Numbered from the stretch's first letter, positions 9,247 to 18,462 are shown. The stretch: 64,000 nucleotides of DNA from AP-15 sp963703745 (GCA_963703745.1 CAVPFL010000003.1:744001-808000); one strand, 5' to 3'. Translations and numbers: made by a program. The notes: generated by a model not told the origin, from the sequence alone.

Positions 9247-10722
9247 ATGCACGGATTCGATACACGGGGCAGCTTCGTGCCGGCGGGAATATTGGTACCG
9301 GAGGGCCGGTTCGGTCGGCTGTTTTCCGCTCTCGATGCACGTCCCGCAACTGGCGATGCTCTCGCTGATCCCATGGGTGCGCCCGGCGGTCCGATGGATG
9401 CCGGAGCCACAGCTGGCGACGAATCGCATGACAGCAGAACGCTGCCGGCTGGCTTTACCTTTCTTGCGCAGTTCCTCGATCACGACCTCGACTTCGACCC
9501 CACATCGAGCATCGAACGTCAGGCTGATCCGAACGCAATTACGAATTTTCGCACGCCATCACTCGATCTCGACAATGTGTATGGCGCTGGACCAATCGCG
9601 ACGCCGTACATTTACGACCAACCTGCGGCTGAACAGCTTTTGCTCGATCCCACGAACCCGGACCTCGCGCGCAATGCGCAAGGTAAGGCTTTGATCGGGG
9701 ATCCGCGTAACGACGAGAATATGATTATCTCGCAGCTCCAACGCGCCTTCATGAGATGCCACAACGCAATCGTCGCCGGCCTAGAAGCAGGGACGTTTAA
9801 TGATGTATTCGGCAATCCGGCAAAAACAAATGAAGATACTACTGGCGGAGAGAGCACGGTATTTCTCGCAGCCCAGCAGCTGCTACGCTGGCACTATCAG
9901 TGGATGGTCATTCACGAGTTCCTGCCTTTGATCTGCGGCCAGCAGATTGTGGACGATATTCTGCGGAATGGACCGCGTTTCTATCGCCCCTCTGAGAAGC
10001 CGCAGCCCTACATTCCTGTCGAGTTTAGCGTTGCGGCTTATCGGTTTGGGCACCCAACGGTTCGAGCCTTCTACGACATCAACGCCGCGCATTTGGGCGT
10101 CCCGCTGTTCCCGACTAACCCTGCGGCACCGCCGCCGACACTTACAATGCGGACCGATCTTCGCGGCGGCCCTGTTGGCTCAGCGTTTCAGATCGATTGG
10201 GCACGGTTCTTCAACCGCGATCCCGCACATCCTCCACAGAAGGCTAAGCGCATCGAACCTCTGCTTAATACGCTCCTGCTCGATCTTCCAAACGGGGTCG
10301 TCCCGGCGAATGTAACCGTACCGCTGCGCTCGCTTGCGACGCGCAATTTGTTGCGAAGCGAGGCTCTGATGGTGCCATCTGGCCAGGACGTGGCTCGCGC
10401 GGTCGGAGCCAATGTGCTCCCAGCGGTGGGCCTGCGCTCGATCGCAGAGCAGGCCGGCAGCAACAGACCACTTCCGCTTTCCGACGAACAGTTGAATGAC
10501 TGCTATCTCTGGTATTATTTGCTGGCCGAGGCCTTTCGAGATTCCAATGGCGATCGCTTGGGAGAAGTCGGAGCACGTATTGTTGCCGAGGTCTTCGTTG
10601 GGATAATTGACGCCGATGGGCTGACCTATCGGAATATGTATCCCAAATGGACACCGACTTTGCCAAGCGCGTTAGCAGGCACGTTTACGATCGTCGATCT
10701 CTTGAACCTGGCGGGCGTTTAA
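9247..10722 (+). CDS. Animal-type haem peroxidase family protein
   Basis: The 491-residue protein has the features of the animal haem peroxidase superfamily: distal His in FLAQFLDHDLDFDP (about residue 84), the LDLDNVYGAGP segment, a catalytic-Arg region near RAFMRCHNAIVAG, and proximal His in YRFGHPTVR (about residue 271). No signal peptide is obvious. Members oxidise substrates with H2O2; bacterial roles vary and the substrate is unknown. AAAGGAA before the ATG acts as ribosome site. The gene lies between two RAYT remnants, and RAYT sequence begins at the base after its stop codon, suggesting it arrived with, or was trapped between, mobile DNA. Confidence 0.85.
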   Translation: MHGFDTRGSFVPAGILVPEGRFGRLFSALDARPATGDALADPMGAPGGPMDAGATAGDESHDSRTLPAGFTFLAQFLDHDLDFDPTSSIERQADPNAITNFRTPSLDLDNVYGAGPIATPYIYDQPAAEQLLLDPTNPDLARNAQGKALIGDPRNDENMIISQLQRAFMRCHNAIVAGLEAGTFNDVFGNPAKTNEDTTGGESTVFLAAQQLLRWHYQWMVIHEFLPLICGQQIVDDILRNGPRFYRPSEKPQPYIPVEFSVAAYRFGHPTVRAFYDINAAHLGVPLFPTNPAAPPPTLTMRTDLRGGPVGSAFQIDWARFFNRDPAHPPQKAKRIEPLLNTLLLDLPNGVVPANVTVPLRSLATRNLLRSEALMVPSGQDVARAVGANVLPAVGLRSIAEQAGSNRPLPLSDEQLNDCYLWYYLLAEAFRDSNGDRLGEVGARIVAEVFVGIIDADGLTYRNMYPKWTPTLPSALAGTFTIVDLLNLAGV

Positions 10723-11270
10723 CCGAATGTCCATCTGATCGCGACGCCGGCGGACAGGAATGGGCTGCGGCGGACCTTGGGGAAGCGCACCTCCGTACAC
10801 TGGGGCCATCAACGCGCGGTTCCACTAGACCGGCCATCTCCTCAAGGGTCGCTTCGGCGCGGTAGTGATGGACGAGCCGCGCCTGCTGGCGGCGGCACGC
10901 TACATCGCGCTCAATCCAGTGGTCGCGGGGCTGGTGAGCCATGCCGGGGACTGGCCATGGTCGAGCGCCCGCGCGCATCTTGCGGGCGAGGATGACGAGC
11001 TAGCAACGGTGGTGCCGTTGCTCGCGCTGATCCCCGATTTTGCTGCCCTTCTCACTGCACCGGCCGATCCCGGGACGACGGCTCGGATCGAGCGGGGACC
11101 ACGATCGGACGCCCGCTGGGGGCGCCGAATGGATCACGGGGGGCGCTCGAGCGGCGGCTCGGCCGCCTCCTCGCGCCCGCCAAACCCGGACAAAAGCCGC
11201 GATTGGAGCGAGACCCCGAGTGGCAGCAGTGGCCGCTGCAGATTCATGCAAACTGTCACCGTAACCCTAA
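10723..11270 (+). pseudogene. RAYT (REP-associated tyrosine transposase) pseudogene
   Basis: Across frames one can read PNVHLIATPADRNGLRRTL, then TGAINARFH, a stop where Trp is expected, TGHLLKGRFGAVVMDEPRLL and AARYIALNPVVAGLVSHA, to a tail QIHANCHRNP. This is a RAYT from the HUH motif onward. The catalytic motif is damaged (PNVH where PNHVH is expected), the N-terminus is missing and at least two frameshifts occur. It starts directly after the peroxidase stop codon. RAYTs mobilise REP palindromes, several types of which occur in this window. Confidence 0.8.
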
Positions 11271-11410
11271 GCCGAGCCTCGCTGCCGGGGCGGCCAGCCG
11301 GCACGCGCTCACCGCACCCGCAAAACACTATCCATCCGTCGTCCCTTGACAAGCGCCGCGCGGGCGCAGTCCGCCGGATGGTGCTGGTTGGAGGCTGCGT
11401 TCGATGGTCG

Positions 11411-12700
11411 CTAATGGGCGCCCGCGGGTATGGGGCCGCGCTCGAGCGCCGGGTTATGCCCGAGGATCAACACCAGGATGGCCGACAGGAACGGAAAGAA
11501 CGCGACGACCAGGAGGCCGGCGGTGAAGCCGCCGGTCGCGTCCTTCAAATAGCCCATCGCGTAGGGTGCCGCAAACCCGGCAAGGTTGCCGATCGAATTA
11601 ATCAGGGCAATGCCGCCGGCGGCGGCGGTGCCGCTGAGGAACGCGGTCGGCAAAGTCCAGAACAACGGCGCGATCGCAAACATGCCGACCGCAGCAACGC
11701 AGAGCATGGCCATCTTGTGCATCGGGTCCGGGAAGAGCGTCGACAGGGCCAGCCCGCTCGCGGCGACCAGGAAGGCCAGCGCGGTATTCCATTTCCGTTC
11801 ATGCATCCGGTCGGAAAGAAGCGGCCAGATCACCACGGCAGCGACGCCGACAACGTAGGGTACCGCCGTGATGAACCCGGTCTGGAGATCCGTGACGCCG
11901 AATTCCTTGACGATCGTCGGCAGCCAAAAGCCCAGGCCGTAGCCGGCCGCCGCGGTGCCGAAATAGACGAGGCCGAGCATGAGAACCCGGGGGTGCCTCA
12001 GCGCCTCCCATAGGGAATGTCGGCCGTGCGCCTCGCGGACCATCCGCTCACGCCGTAGCCGGTCGATCAGCCATTCGCGCTCATCGGCTGCGAGCCAATG
12101 GGCCTTCTCGGGGCCGTCGGTCAGGTAGAACATCACCACCAGTCCCAGCAGAACCGTCGGAATACCCTCGCAGATGAACAGCCACTGCCAGCCCGCTAGC
12201 CCCCACACCCCGTCCAGCCCGAGAATCCAGCCTGATAATGGGGCACCGATCACCGTCGATATCGGGATCGCCGCCATAAAGCGGCCGACCATGCGCGCCC
12301 GGTAGAAAGAGGGGAACCAGTAGGTCAGGAATAGGATGATCCCAGGAAAGAAGCCGGCTTCGGCGGCGCCGAGCAGAAAGCGCATGACGAGAAAGCTCGC
12401 TTCGTTCCAGATCAATGCCATGCCGGCGGACAACAGGCCCCAGGTCACCATGATCCTCGCGATCCAAAGCCGCGCCCCGAACCGTTCGAGCGCCAAATTG
12501 CTCGGCACTTCAAAGATGAAATAACCAAAGAAAAAGATCCCTGCGCCCCAACCGAACATCGTAGCGGTGAAGCCCAGATCCTTGTTCATCTGCAATGCGG
12601 CAAAGCCGACATTGACGCGATCCAGGTAGCAGAGGAAGTAGCAGAGGGCCACAAACGGCACGATCCGCCGGCTGACCTTGCTAATTACCCGCGCTTCCAT
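11411..12700 (-). CDS. MFS transporter, anion:cation symporter (ACS) family
   Basis: The 429-residue protein has 12 predicted membrane segments and ACS-family motifs: CYLDRVNVGFAALQM in helix 1, FEVPSNLALERFGAR in loop 2-3 and FLLGAAEAGFFPGI in helix 4. ACS members take up organic acids such as tartrate, galactarate, phthalate or allantoate; the substrate here is unknown. The start at 12700 is set by GGGAGGAGG just upstream; an in-frame start at 12724 has no such site. Its 3' 205 bp are duplicated at 8484-8688. Downstream lies the RAYT pseudogene on the opposite strand. Confidence 0.88.
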   Translation of the reverse strand: MEARVISKVSRRIVPFVALCYFLCYLDRVNVGFAALQMNKDLGFTATMFGWGAGIFFFGYFIFEVPSNLALERFGARLWIARIMVTWGLLSAGMALIWNEASFLVMRFLLGAAEAGFFPGIILFLTYWFPSFYRARMVGRFMAAIPISTVIGAPLSGWILGLDGVWGLAGWQWLFICEGIPTVLLGLVVMFYLTDGPEKAHWLAADEREWLIDRLRRERMVREAHGRHSLWEALRHPRVLMLGLVYFGTAAAGYGLGFWLPTIVKEFGVTDLQTGFITAVPYVVGVAAVVIWPLLSDRMHERKWNTALAFLVAASGLALSTLFPDPMHKMAMLCVAAVGMFAIAPLFWTLPTAFLSGTAAAGGIALINSIGNLAGFAAPYAMGYLKDATGGFTAGLLVVAFFPFLSAILVLILGHNPALERGPIPAGAH

Positions 12701-13165
12701 GTCCGCCTCCTCCCGTATGCCCACACCGCTTGTCGCGCAGCAGCGTGTACTTCCGGCGATCCTGCCTGCGGTATGGATTAAGGTAAAGAGAGCACTCCCG
12801 GCCTGGCCAGCCGGCTCGCTGACTACTCCCGGCCTCCGCTCCCCGGCCTCTTGCTTAGTAGGAGACAGTCATGAATATGACGCTCGACGTGCCGTCGCTC
12901 AGATCGGATTAGGCCCGGTGTGGCCAACGTTCCGGCACCGCGATCCAGTCAGCACTTGGAGCGGGGCCCGGAACCTCCGGGCGGAAGAGTCCCGGCGGCA
13001 GCCCGATGGGGCCGCCGGACTCCTCGGAGGCGATTAGCGGGCTGAGTATGCTCCCGGAGGGCGGCGTGATTGCGACGGACCTGTTGCGAGGGTCATCAAC
13101 CAGTCACCACACCATCGCCCTTTATGGAACTGTAAAGAAATGCCATACAGCGCTATCCTCAGGGC
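12701..13165. other. Intergenic stretch without a supported gene
   Basis: About 465 bases between the divergent-side start of the ACS transporter and the stop of the PEP-CTERM gene. Frames here have no ribosome site or recognisable product. The transporter's promoter must lie here but no clear -35/-10 pair stands out. Confidence 0.4.
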
Positions 13166-13963
13166 TTACCTCGTTACAAGGCGGGCCCGCGATAATCCTC
13201 GGGTCGCTATCCGGCAACGGATAAAACCAATCGCGGCGAGCGCAGTTACTAACAGTGTGAGAGAAGCCGGCTCGGGGGTCGCGGTAGGTGGCGTGTTGAA
13301 GCTGCAGCCGGGCGTGGTGGAAGTACAGGAGATATCGCCTTCTCCCGGACCCGTCCCATACTGGAAATCGACGCTCGTAATTTGGGAAAGAGAAAAAGTC
13401 GAAGCAGCCGCGAGCGTGATATCTATCGTGACCGAGTTCTCGATGTAGGTGCGCGAAGTTAGCCCATCCTGGTTGAGGTTGGTTCCCGTACCGACGAGCC
13501 CGAAGGCCGACCCATCGAGCATATCTCCGCAGCTTGCAGTGTCGCATAGGTTGCCGCTACCGCTTCCGACACCAAACCCCGAACTTGCAGCTCCGCCAGT
13601 AAGATATGCCCATTCCTGACCAACGGTATGGCTGTCGGGAGTACCCAATGCCACGATCGAACTTCCCGCGGTCACCGCGGCTGAGCCGGAGGCGCTTGGC
13701 AGAGGTGTGGCGGGACTAGGGACAGCGTTAAACCCGACATTCGTCAGCACACTCGCCTGCGAATTGGCTACGTTGTTATTTGTGAGAACAATCTGAAAAA
13801 TGTTACCGGTCAGTGAAAAGTCGGCGGTCGCCGAAATAGGCGAACCGTCACTGTCGGTGCCGGTACCCGAAACAATTAGGTCGGCGTGCGCGGGCATCAT
13901 GCCTATGCCGAGCGCGAGCGCGAGCACGGAGGCAAAGACGGTCGGCGATTTCGGCGCAAACAT
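13166..13963 (-). CDS. PEP-CTERM sorting-domain secreted protein
   Basis: The 265-residue protein has a signal peptide (cut after about residue 27, PAHA-DL), a Ser/Thr/Gly-rich beta-type body with two paired cysteines (NLCDTASCGDM), and a C-terminal sorting signal. That signal is TPEPASLTLLVTALAAIGF followed by a basic tail (about residues 230-265). PEP-CTERM proteins are cut by exosortase at the outer face of the inner membrane and usually go to the surface or extracellular matrix. The body recalls other PEP-CTERM proteins with XDxxQYGT segments, but its ligand is unknown. No exosortase or EPS gene lies in the window. The ribosome site is weak. Confidence 0.75.
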   Translation of the reverse strand: MFAPKSPTVFASVLALALGIGMMPAHADLIVSGTGTDSDGSPISATADFSLTGNIFQIVLTNNNVANSQASVLTNVGFNAVPSPATPLPSASGSAAVTAGSSIVALGTPDSHTVGQEWAYLTGGAASSGFGVGSGSGNLCDTASCGDMLDGSAFGLVGTGTNLNQDGLTSRTYIENSVTIDITLAAASTFSLSQITSVDFQYGTGPGEGDISCTSTTPGCSFNTPPTATPEPASLTLLVTALAAIGFIRCRIATRGLSRARLVTR

Positions 13964-14572
13964 GATGACTTTAAACTGTTCTTTAGGTTTTAAATTCTCG
14001 CTAAATTAGATAGCATTCAACCTAATATGGCGGCCAGAAAATTGGTGGTTAAAACCGGTGCGCCGGCTCGCCGAACCTAAATGGGCGGTCGAACCTCGAT
14101 GAAATCCGGCCTCGACGCCCAGGCCGAGCCTTATCCGTCGATCTCGTCAGGAGGGTGGCCCGCAAACCGGCCGGAACATTGGCGCAGCTGCATGCGGCCA
14201 AACACCGCTGAACGCAAAATCATCATTCCGGCCGCGACAGAGCGCCGAGATGGACTCCGTAAGCCGTTGAAGCATCGTGGATTCCAGCTCCGCGCGAATG
14301 ACGAGCAAAAGCGATCGGGAGGCTTTCCGCATCGCTTGGTCGCCGGCGTCACGCGGTGCGACGCCATGTGAGCCGCCGTCAATTCGAACTCGGCCATGTG
14401 TCGGAATTTTTTACACCGGGTTGCATTGTGTTTCTGTCGGTACCCTAGGGGCTTCCTGCGGATCGAGACGAGGTGCGAGGCGCGCAACCTATTCCGCGAC
14501 CGCAGCCTATCGGTCGAGACGATGACCGGTCAGTGAAGCGAATTCTTTCCGCAGCCTTGAGTTCGGTGCGGC
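13964..14572. other. Intergenic stretch, no gene supported
   Basis: About 600 bases. The part next to the PEP-CTERM start (13970-14040) is AT-rich and probably holds its promoter. Small minus-strand frames between 14131 and 14487 contain a helical segment (SLLLVIRAELESTMLQRL), but no start with a ribosome site was found, so I do not call a gene. Confidence 0.4.
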
Positions 14573-15457
14573 TTACATGGGCTGATCGATCAGCGGCGCG
14601 TCGCCGGCGAGGGTGGTGCGGCGCACGTCGCGCACCTCGTTATGGTCGAAGCGGCGGGCGCGGTGCATCGTCTGACGGTTGTCCCACATCACCAGATCAA
14701 AGGGCCGCCACTCGTGGGAATAGACGAACTCGCGCTGCGTGGCATGCTCGGTCAAGTCGCGCAGGAACATGCGCGCTTCCGGGATCGTCCAACCGACGAT
14801 GGCACCGGCATGGGCGGCCAGGAACAGCGATTTGCGCCCGGTGACCGGGTGGGTGCGGATGAGCGGTTGGTGCACGGGCCGGAAGGCCGCGATCTCCTCC
14901 GGGGTCAGATCGGTAAAGCCGACCGCCTCGCGGGAATAGATCAGCGAGTGCTCGCAGACGAGGTCCTCGACCTCGGCCTTGCTGCGTTCGTCGAGCGCGT
15001 CGTAGGCCGCGCGCATGTCGGCGAATTCGGTGTTCGCACCCCAGGACGGGATGACGCGCCCGGAGAGCAGCGAATACTTCGCCGGCACCGGCCGGAACGA
15101 GCTGTCCGAGTGCCACAACCGGTCACCGAGCTTGAAGAACCACACGCGGTCCTCGGCCGACATGATCCCGCCGTCCTTGTCGAGGTTCGAGAAATCCGCC
15201 ATGCCCGGACCGAGCCGCTGCTCCTCGCGCCGGCGGATATGCCCCGCCGTCGTGTAGCTCTCGAGCTCGCCGAAGTGGCGGGTGAAGGCGAGCTGCTCGT
15301 CATCGGTAATGTTCTGCCCGCGGAACACAAGAACGGCGTATTGGTCCATGCCCGCCTCGATCGCGGCGACCTCTTCGTGGCTCAGCGACCGGCTGCAATC
15401 AACTCCGGCGACCTCTCCGACAAACACCGGATGCAGCGGGTGGATCGAAACGGGCAT
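14573..15457 (-). CDS. TauD/TfdA-family Fe(II)/2-oxoglutarate dioxygenase
   Basis: The 294-residue protein has the facial triad of the family: HSD in RLWHSDSSFRPVPAKYS (His about 96, Asp about 98), distal His in DNRQTMHRARRFD, and the 2-oxoglutarate-binding Arg in RDVRRTTL. It is closest in pattern to TfdA-like enzymes that hydroxylate ethers or sulfonates, releasing aldehyde plus phenol or sulfite. The substrate is not assignable. The start at 15457 follows GGAAGG; the frame extends upstream to 15511 without a ribosome site. A CRP-type palindrome sits 114 bp upstream of the ATG. Confidence 0.88.
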   Translation of the reverse strand: MPVSIHPLHPVFVGEVAGVDCSRSLSHEEVAAIEAGMDQYAVLVFRGQNITDDEQLAFTRHFGELESYTTAGHIRRREEQRLGPGMADFSNLDKDGGIMSAEDRVWFFKLGDRLWHSDSSFRPVPAKYSLLSGRVIPSWGANTEFADMRAAYDALDERSKAEVEDLVCEHSLIYSREAVGFTDLTPEEIAAFRPVHQPLIRTHPVTGRKSLFLAAHAGAIVGWTIPEARMFLRDLTEHATQREFVYSHEWRPFDLVMWDNRQTMHRARRFDHNEVRDVRRTTLAGDAPLIDQPM

Positions 15458-15549
15458 GGCGGTTTTCCTTCCAAACAATCCTTTGTTGTCATCGTAACAT
15501 GGGCGCGACATCGCATCTCGACTGATGGGCGATCCGGCTCGCAGAAAAA

Positions 15550-15588
15550 AATTTCACGAAAATTTCACGAGTGTGAAGCGGCTCACAC
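15550..15588. promoter_or_regulatory. CRP/FNR-type operator with adjacent 11-bp direct repeats, upstream of the dioxygenase gene
   Basis: The palindrome GTGTGA-AGCGGC-TCACAC (15571-15588) contains TGTGA-N6-TCACA and is almost the same as the site at 9157. Two copies of AATTTCACGA (15550-15559 and 15561-15570) abut it. The whole lies upstream of the minus-strand TauD/TfdA gene and probably controls it. Factor identity is inferred. Confidence 0.5.
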
Positions 15589-16005
15589 GACTCTCCCCCG
15601 ACGCATCCCATCTTCCGGGCGCCATCGGCTTGCGGCCGAGGCGGTTGCGGCGTGGAGGACAATCATGTTGAGACCCGACTTCTTGTCGAGAAGCGCAGCG
15701 CGGGCCGAAATCGACCATCGCGCGCGCGAAGCTCGCTTGTGGTTAGAGCACCTCGAGAGGCTGTGGGTGGTGCGCGTGCTGCCGACGTCGCGGCCGAAGC
15801 GGGTGTTCGATCGGCGGGGGCTACGTTTTTTCAGTGGAGGGTGCGTACAGAACCGATCGACGAAGATGGCTCCGCCGAGTCCATGCTCCGGTCAAACGCG
15901 CCCTTTACCGACTGAAATTTGTGTCGCGGTGAACCGATTGACCGCGACCGGCGGCATTGGTCGCCCGCGGAGCCCGGCATAGGCCATCCAAGGCACCCCC
16001 CTCTT

Positions 16006-16037
16006 CCCTCCCCCGCGAGCCCGCTAACGGGGGAGGG
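16006..16037. repeat. CCCTCCCCCG-type intergenic palindrome
   Basis: A perfect 10-bp stem (CCCTCCCCCG ... CGGGGGAGGG) with a 12-nt loop. It is the same class as the palindromes at 22918-22950 and at the IS4 target site near 52500/54000. The rest of 15589-16313 has no supported gene. Confidence 0.7.
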
Positions 16038-16313
16038 TCGGGAGTAGGGGGCCACCACCTCGATCGCAGCGGGTATTTCCGGATAGGCCCGCCTCGGTTT
16101 CGGGGAAATCCACTCCCGGGCACAAAAAGCCGGGATATCGGTCAGGACCATGACCGTCGCGGACCGGGGTCCGCAGTAGAGCAAGCCGATCTCGCCGGGC
16201 AGATGACCGGCCTTCAAACTTCCGGGCTCACGCGCTATAGAGCTGATCACGGGCGCAAGGGTGAGCCTGAAGGGGACCGTTGCGCGCCTCGATAGCAACA
16301 GAGGGACATTCCG

Positions 16314-17714
16314 ATGGCGATGAGGCCTGATCCGACCTTCCATGCATCGCCGAAGCTGGCGATGGAAGCGGCACCGGAGAACTTCGCCTATACTTTGCTG
16401 CTCAGCCCCGACTTTTCACAGCCCGACGCGCTCGCAGTGATCGACGCGAAGCCCGGCTCGCCGACCTACAGTCAGGTCGTGCACACGGTGACGATGCCCG
16501 CCAAGGGGGATGAGTTCCACCATTTCGGCTGGAACGCCTGTTCGTCGGCACTGTCGCCGCTCACCGGCCACGCATTCCTCGAGCGGCGCTATCTGATCAT
16601 CCCCGGTCTCCGCTCGTCACGCATTTATGTCGTAGATACGAAGCCCGATCCCACCAAGGCGAGCATTCACAAAATCATCGAGCCCGAGGAGGTGTTCAAG
16701 AAGACGGGCTACTCGCGGCCTCACACGGTCCATTGCGGCCCGGAAGGCATCTACGTCAGCACCCTCGGCGGCCGCGGTAAGGATGGCACCGAGGGGCCGC
16801 CCGGCGTCTTCATCATGGACTGCGAGACGTTTGACATTCTCGGACGTTGGGAGATCGACCGCGGACCCCAGAACCTCCACTATGACTTCTGGTGGAACCT
16901 GCCGCGTGACTACATGGTGTCGAGCGAGTGGGGGCTGCCGCCGCAATTCGAGAACGGGGTCGTGCCGGAGGATCTGCTTTCGAACAAGTATGGCCATCGG
17001 ATCCATTTCTGGGATCTCCGGGCCCGGCGCAACGTCCAGACGATCGATCTCGGCGCCAATCACCAGATGGCGCTCGAGGTGCGGCCCGCGCACGATCCGG
17101 TACGCGAATACGGGTTCCTGGGCGTGGTGGTCGACACTACGAACCTCGAAGGCTCGATCTGGACTTGGTGGCGCGAAGACGGCAAGTTTCACATCGAGAA
17201 GACGGCGACGATCCCACCCGAACCGGCGTCCAAGGACCAGCTGCCACCCCTCCTGCAGGGGTTTGGCGCAGTGCCGCCACTGGTGACCGACATCGACCTC
17301 TCTTTGGATGACCGGTTCCTCTACGTCGCCTGCTGGGCGACCGGCGAGATGCGTCAGTACGACGTCACCGACCCGAGGAAGCCGATGCTTGCGGGCTCGG
17401 TCCACCTCGGCGGCATCGCTCGCCGTACGCCCCACCCGAACGGCAAGGCATATGCAGGCGGCCCGCAGATGGTCGAGATCAGCCGTGACGGCAAGCGGGT
17501 CTATTGGACCAATTCGCTCTACTCGACCTGGGACAACCAGTTCTATCCCGATGGAGTGCCGGGCGCCGAGGTCATGGCCAACGCGAACGCGAGCGGCGGC
17601 CTCGAATTGGCAAAAGACTATTGGGTGAGCTTCCCCGACGGATATCGCGCACATCAGATCCGGCTCGAGGGCGGCGATTGCTCGACCAATTCGTTCTGCT
17701 ACCCCTCGGTTTGA
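16314..17714 (+). CDS. Selenium-binding protein SBP56 / methanethiol oxidase family
   Basis: The 466-residue protein matches the SBP56 (SELENBP1) family along its length: beta-propeller repeats, HHFGWNACSS near residue 65, SRPHTVHCGP about 140, LHYDFWWNLPRDYMVSSEWG about 195, HFWDL, and a Cys-containing tail GGDCSTNSFCYPSV. Family members oxidise methanethiol to formaldehyde, H2S and H2O2, and bind copper and selenium. It contains no selenocysteine codon. GGGA precedes the ATG. A membrane-protein frame begins 2 bp after its stop. The full sel operon lies 27 kb away, but the enzyme does not need Sec insertion. Confidence 0.9.
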   Translation: MAMRPDPTFHASPKLAMEAAPENFAYTLLLSPDFSQPDALAVIDAKPGSPTYSQVVHTVTMPAKGDEFHHFGWNACSSALSPLTGHAFLERRYLIIPGLRSSRIYVVDTKPDPTKASIHKIIEPEEVFKKTGYSRPHTVHCGPEGIYVSTLGGRGKDGTEGPPGVFIMDCETFDILGRWEIDRGPQNLHYDFWWNLPRDYMVSSEWGLPPQFENGVVPEDLLSNKYGHRIHFWDLRARRNVQTIDLGANHQMALEVRPAHDPVREYGFLGVVVDTTNLEGSIWTWWREDGKFHIEKTATIPPEPASKDQLPPLLQGFGAVPPLVTDIDLSLDDRFLYVACWATGEMRQYDVTDPRKPMLAGSVHLGGIARRTPHPNGKAYAGGPQMVEISRDGKRVYWTNSLYSTWDNQFYPDGVPGAEVMANANASGGLELAKDYWVSFPDGYRAHQIRLEGGDCSTNSFCYPSV

Positions 17715-17794
17715 ACATGAGCGGCCCGGACTAGACCAGACTGACAGCTGCCGTACTTTGGCTGGCTGTCGTCGCGAGTGGCCTCTATCACGGG

Positions 17795-18400
17795 GTGAAC
17801 CCGGGGATGGGCTGGCCGCTCGCCGTCTCGGCCGGGCTGATGGAAAGGAGTTCGCGTGCCCTCGTGGCAGCACTTGGGCCGCTGACGATCGGCCATCTGC
17901 TGGCGATGTTCGTCGTGATCCTTCCCTTCTCTCTGCTCGTCGGTCTCGTCCAATGGCAGCGGCAGATCCAGATCGGTGCCAGCCTGCTGGTCATCAGTTT
18001 CGGTGCCTTCCGGTTCGTCAACCGGCGCCACCCGCGAATGCTGGCGCGGATCCGACCGACGCAGCTGGGGCTCTGGTCCTTTGCCGTGGCGATCGCGCAT
18101 GGCGCGGGATTGATGCTGGTGCCGATCTATCTCGGTCTCTGCCGCGCCGCCGACCCGAACAGCGCCCATGAGGAAGTAGGCGCACTGATCAATGCCGATC
18201 TCGGCATGGCTATCCTGGTCTCGGTCGTCCACTCTGTCGCAATGATCGCCGCCGGCGGATTATTGGCGTGGCTGGTCTACCGTTACCTGGGTCTTAAGTT
18301 CGTGTCGCGCAGCTGGTTCAATCTGGATGCGACTTGGGCCATCAGCCTCATACTTGTGGGCGCTCTGTCGCTTTCCATCAGCTTGGCGGCCTGGGACTGA
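17795..18400 (+). CDS. Conserved multi-spanning membrane protein, possibly broken by an early TAG
   Basis: The frame encodes five to six hydrophobic segments, with HGVNPGMGWPLAV near the N-terminus and a cytoplasmic NRRHPRMLARIRP loop. The first helix (LTAAVLWLAVVASGLYH) is clearly coded upstream of the GTG at 17795. The natural start would be ATG 17717, 2 bp after the SBP56 stop, but an in-frame TAG occupies codon 6 (17732-17734). Either the protein starts at a rare CTG (17741) or at GTG 17795 without helix 1, or the copy is a nonsense mutant. Proximity suggests co-transcription with SBP56. Function unknown. Confidence 0.6.
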   Translation: MNPGMGWPLAVSAGLMERSSRALVAALGPLTIGHLLAMFVVILPFSLLVGLVQWQRQIQIGASLLVISFGAFRFVNRRHPRMLARIRPTQLGLWSFAVAIAHGAGLMLVPIYLGLCRAADPNSAHEEVGALINADLGMAILVSVVHSVAMIAAGGLLAWLVYRYLGLKFVSRSWFNLDATWAISLILVGALSLSISLAAWD

Positions 18401-18432
18401 ATAAGAAACCCTTTCAGAGCGACCACAGATTT

Positions 18433-18462
18433 CGTAGGGCGGGTGAAGCGAAGCGCAACCCT
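18433..18462 (-). repeat. REP-like palindrome (GCGCTTCGCTTC class)
   Basis: The minus strand reads GGGTTGCGCTTCGCTTCACC followed by CGCCCTACG, a widely dispersed intergenic REP type known from many proteobacteria. It lies between the convergent membrane-protein and sdhA-like genes and overlaps the latter's stop codon. Confidence 0.55.

Noticed and set aside
14131..14487. Possible small gene on the minus strand before the PEP-CTERM gene
   Set aside because: Several overlapping frames compete, none with a ribosome site, and the helical-looking part has no valid start.
14642..15982. A 446-codon plus-strand frame opposite the TauD/TfdA gene
   Set aside because: The antisense frame has no motif, while the minus strand has the full iron-binding triad.
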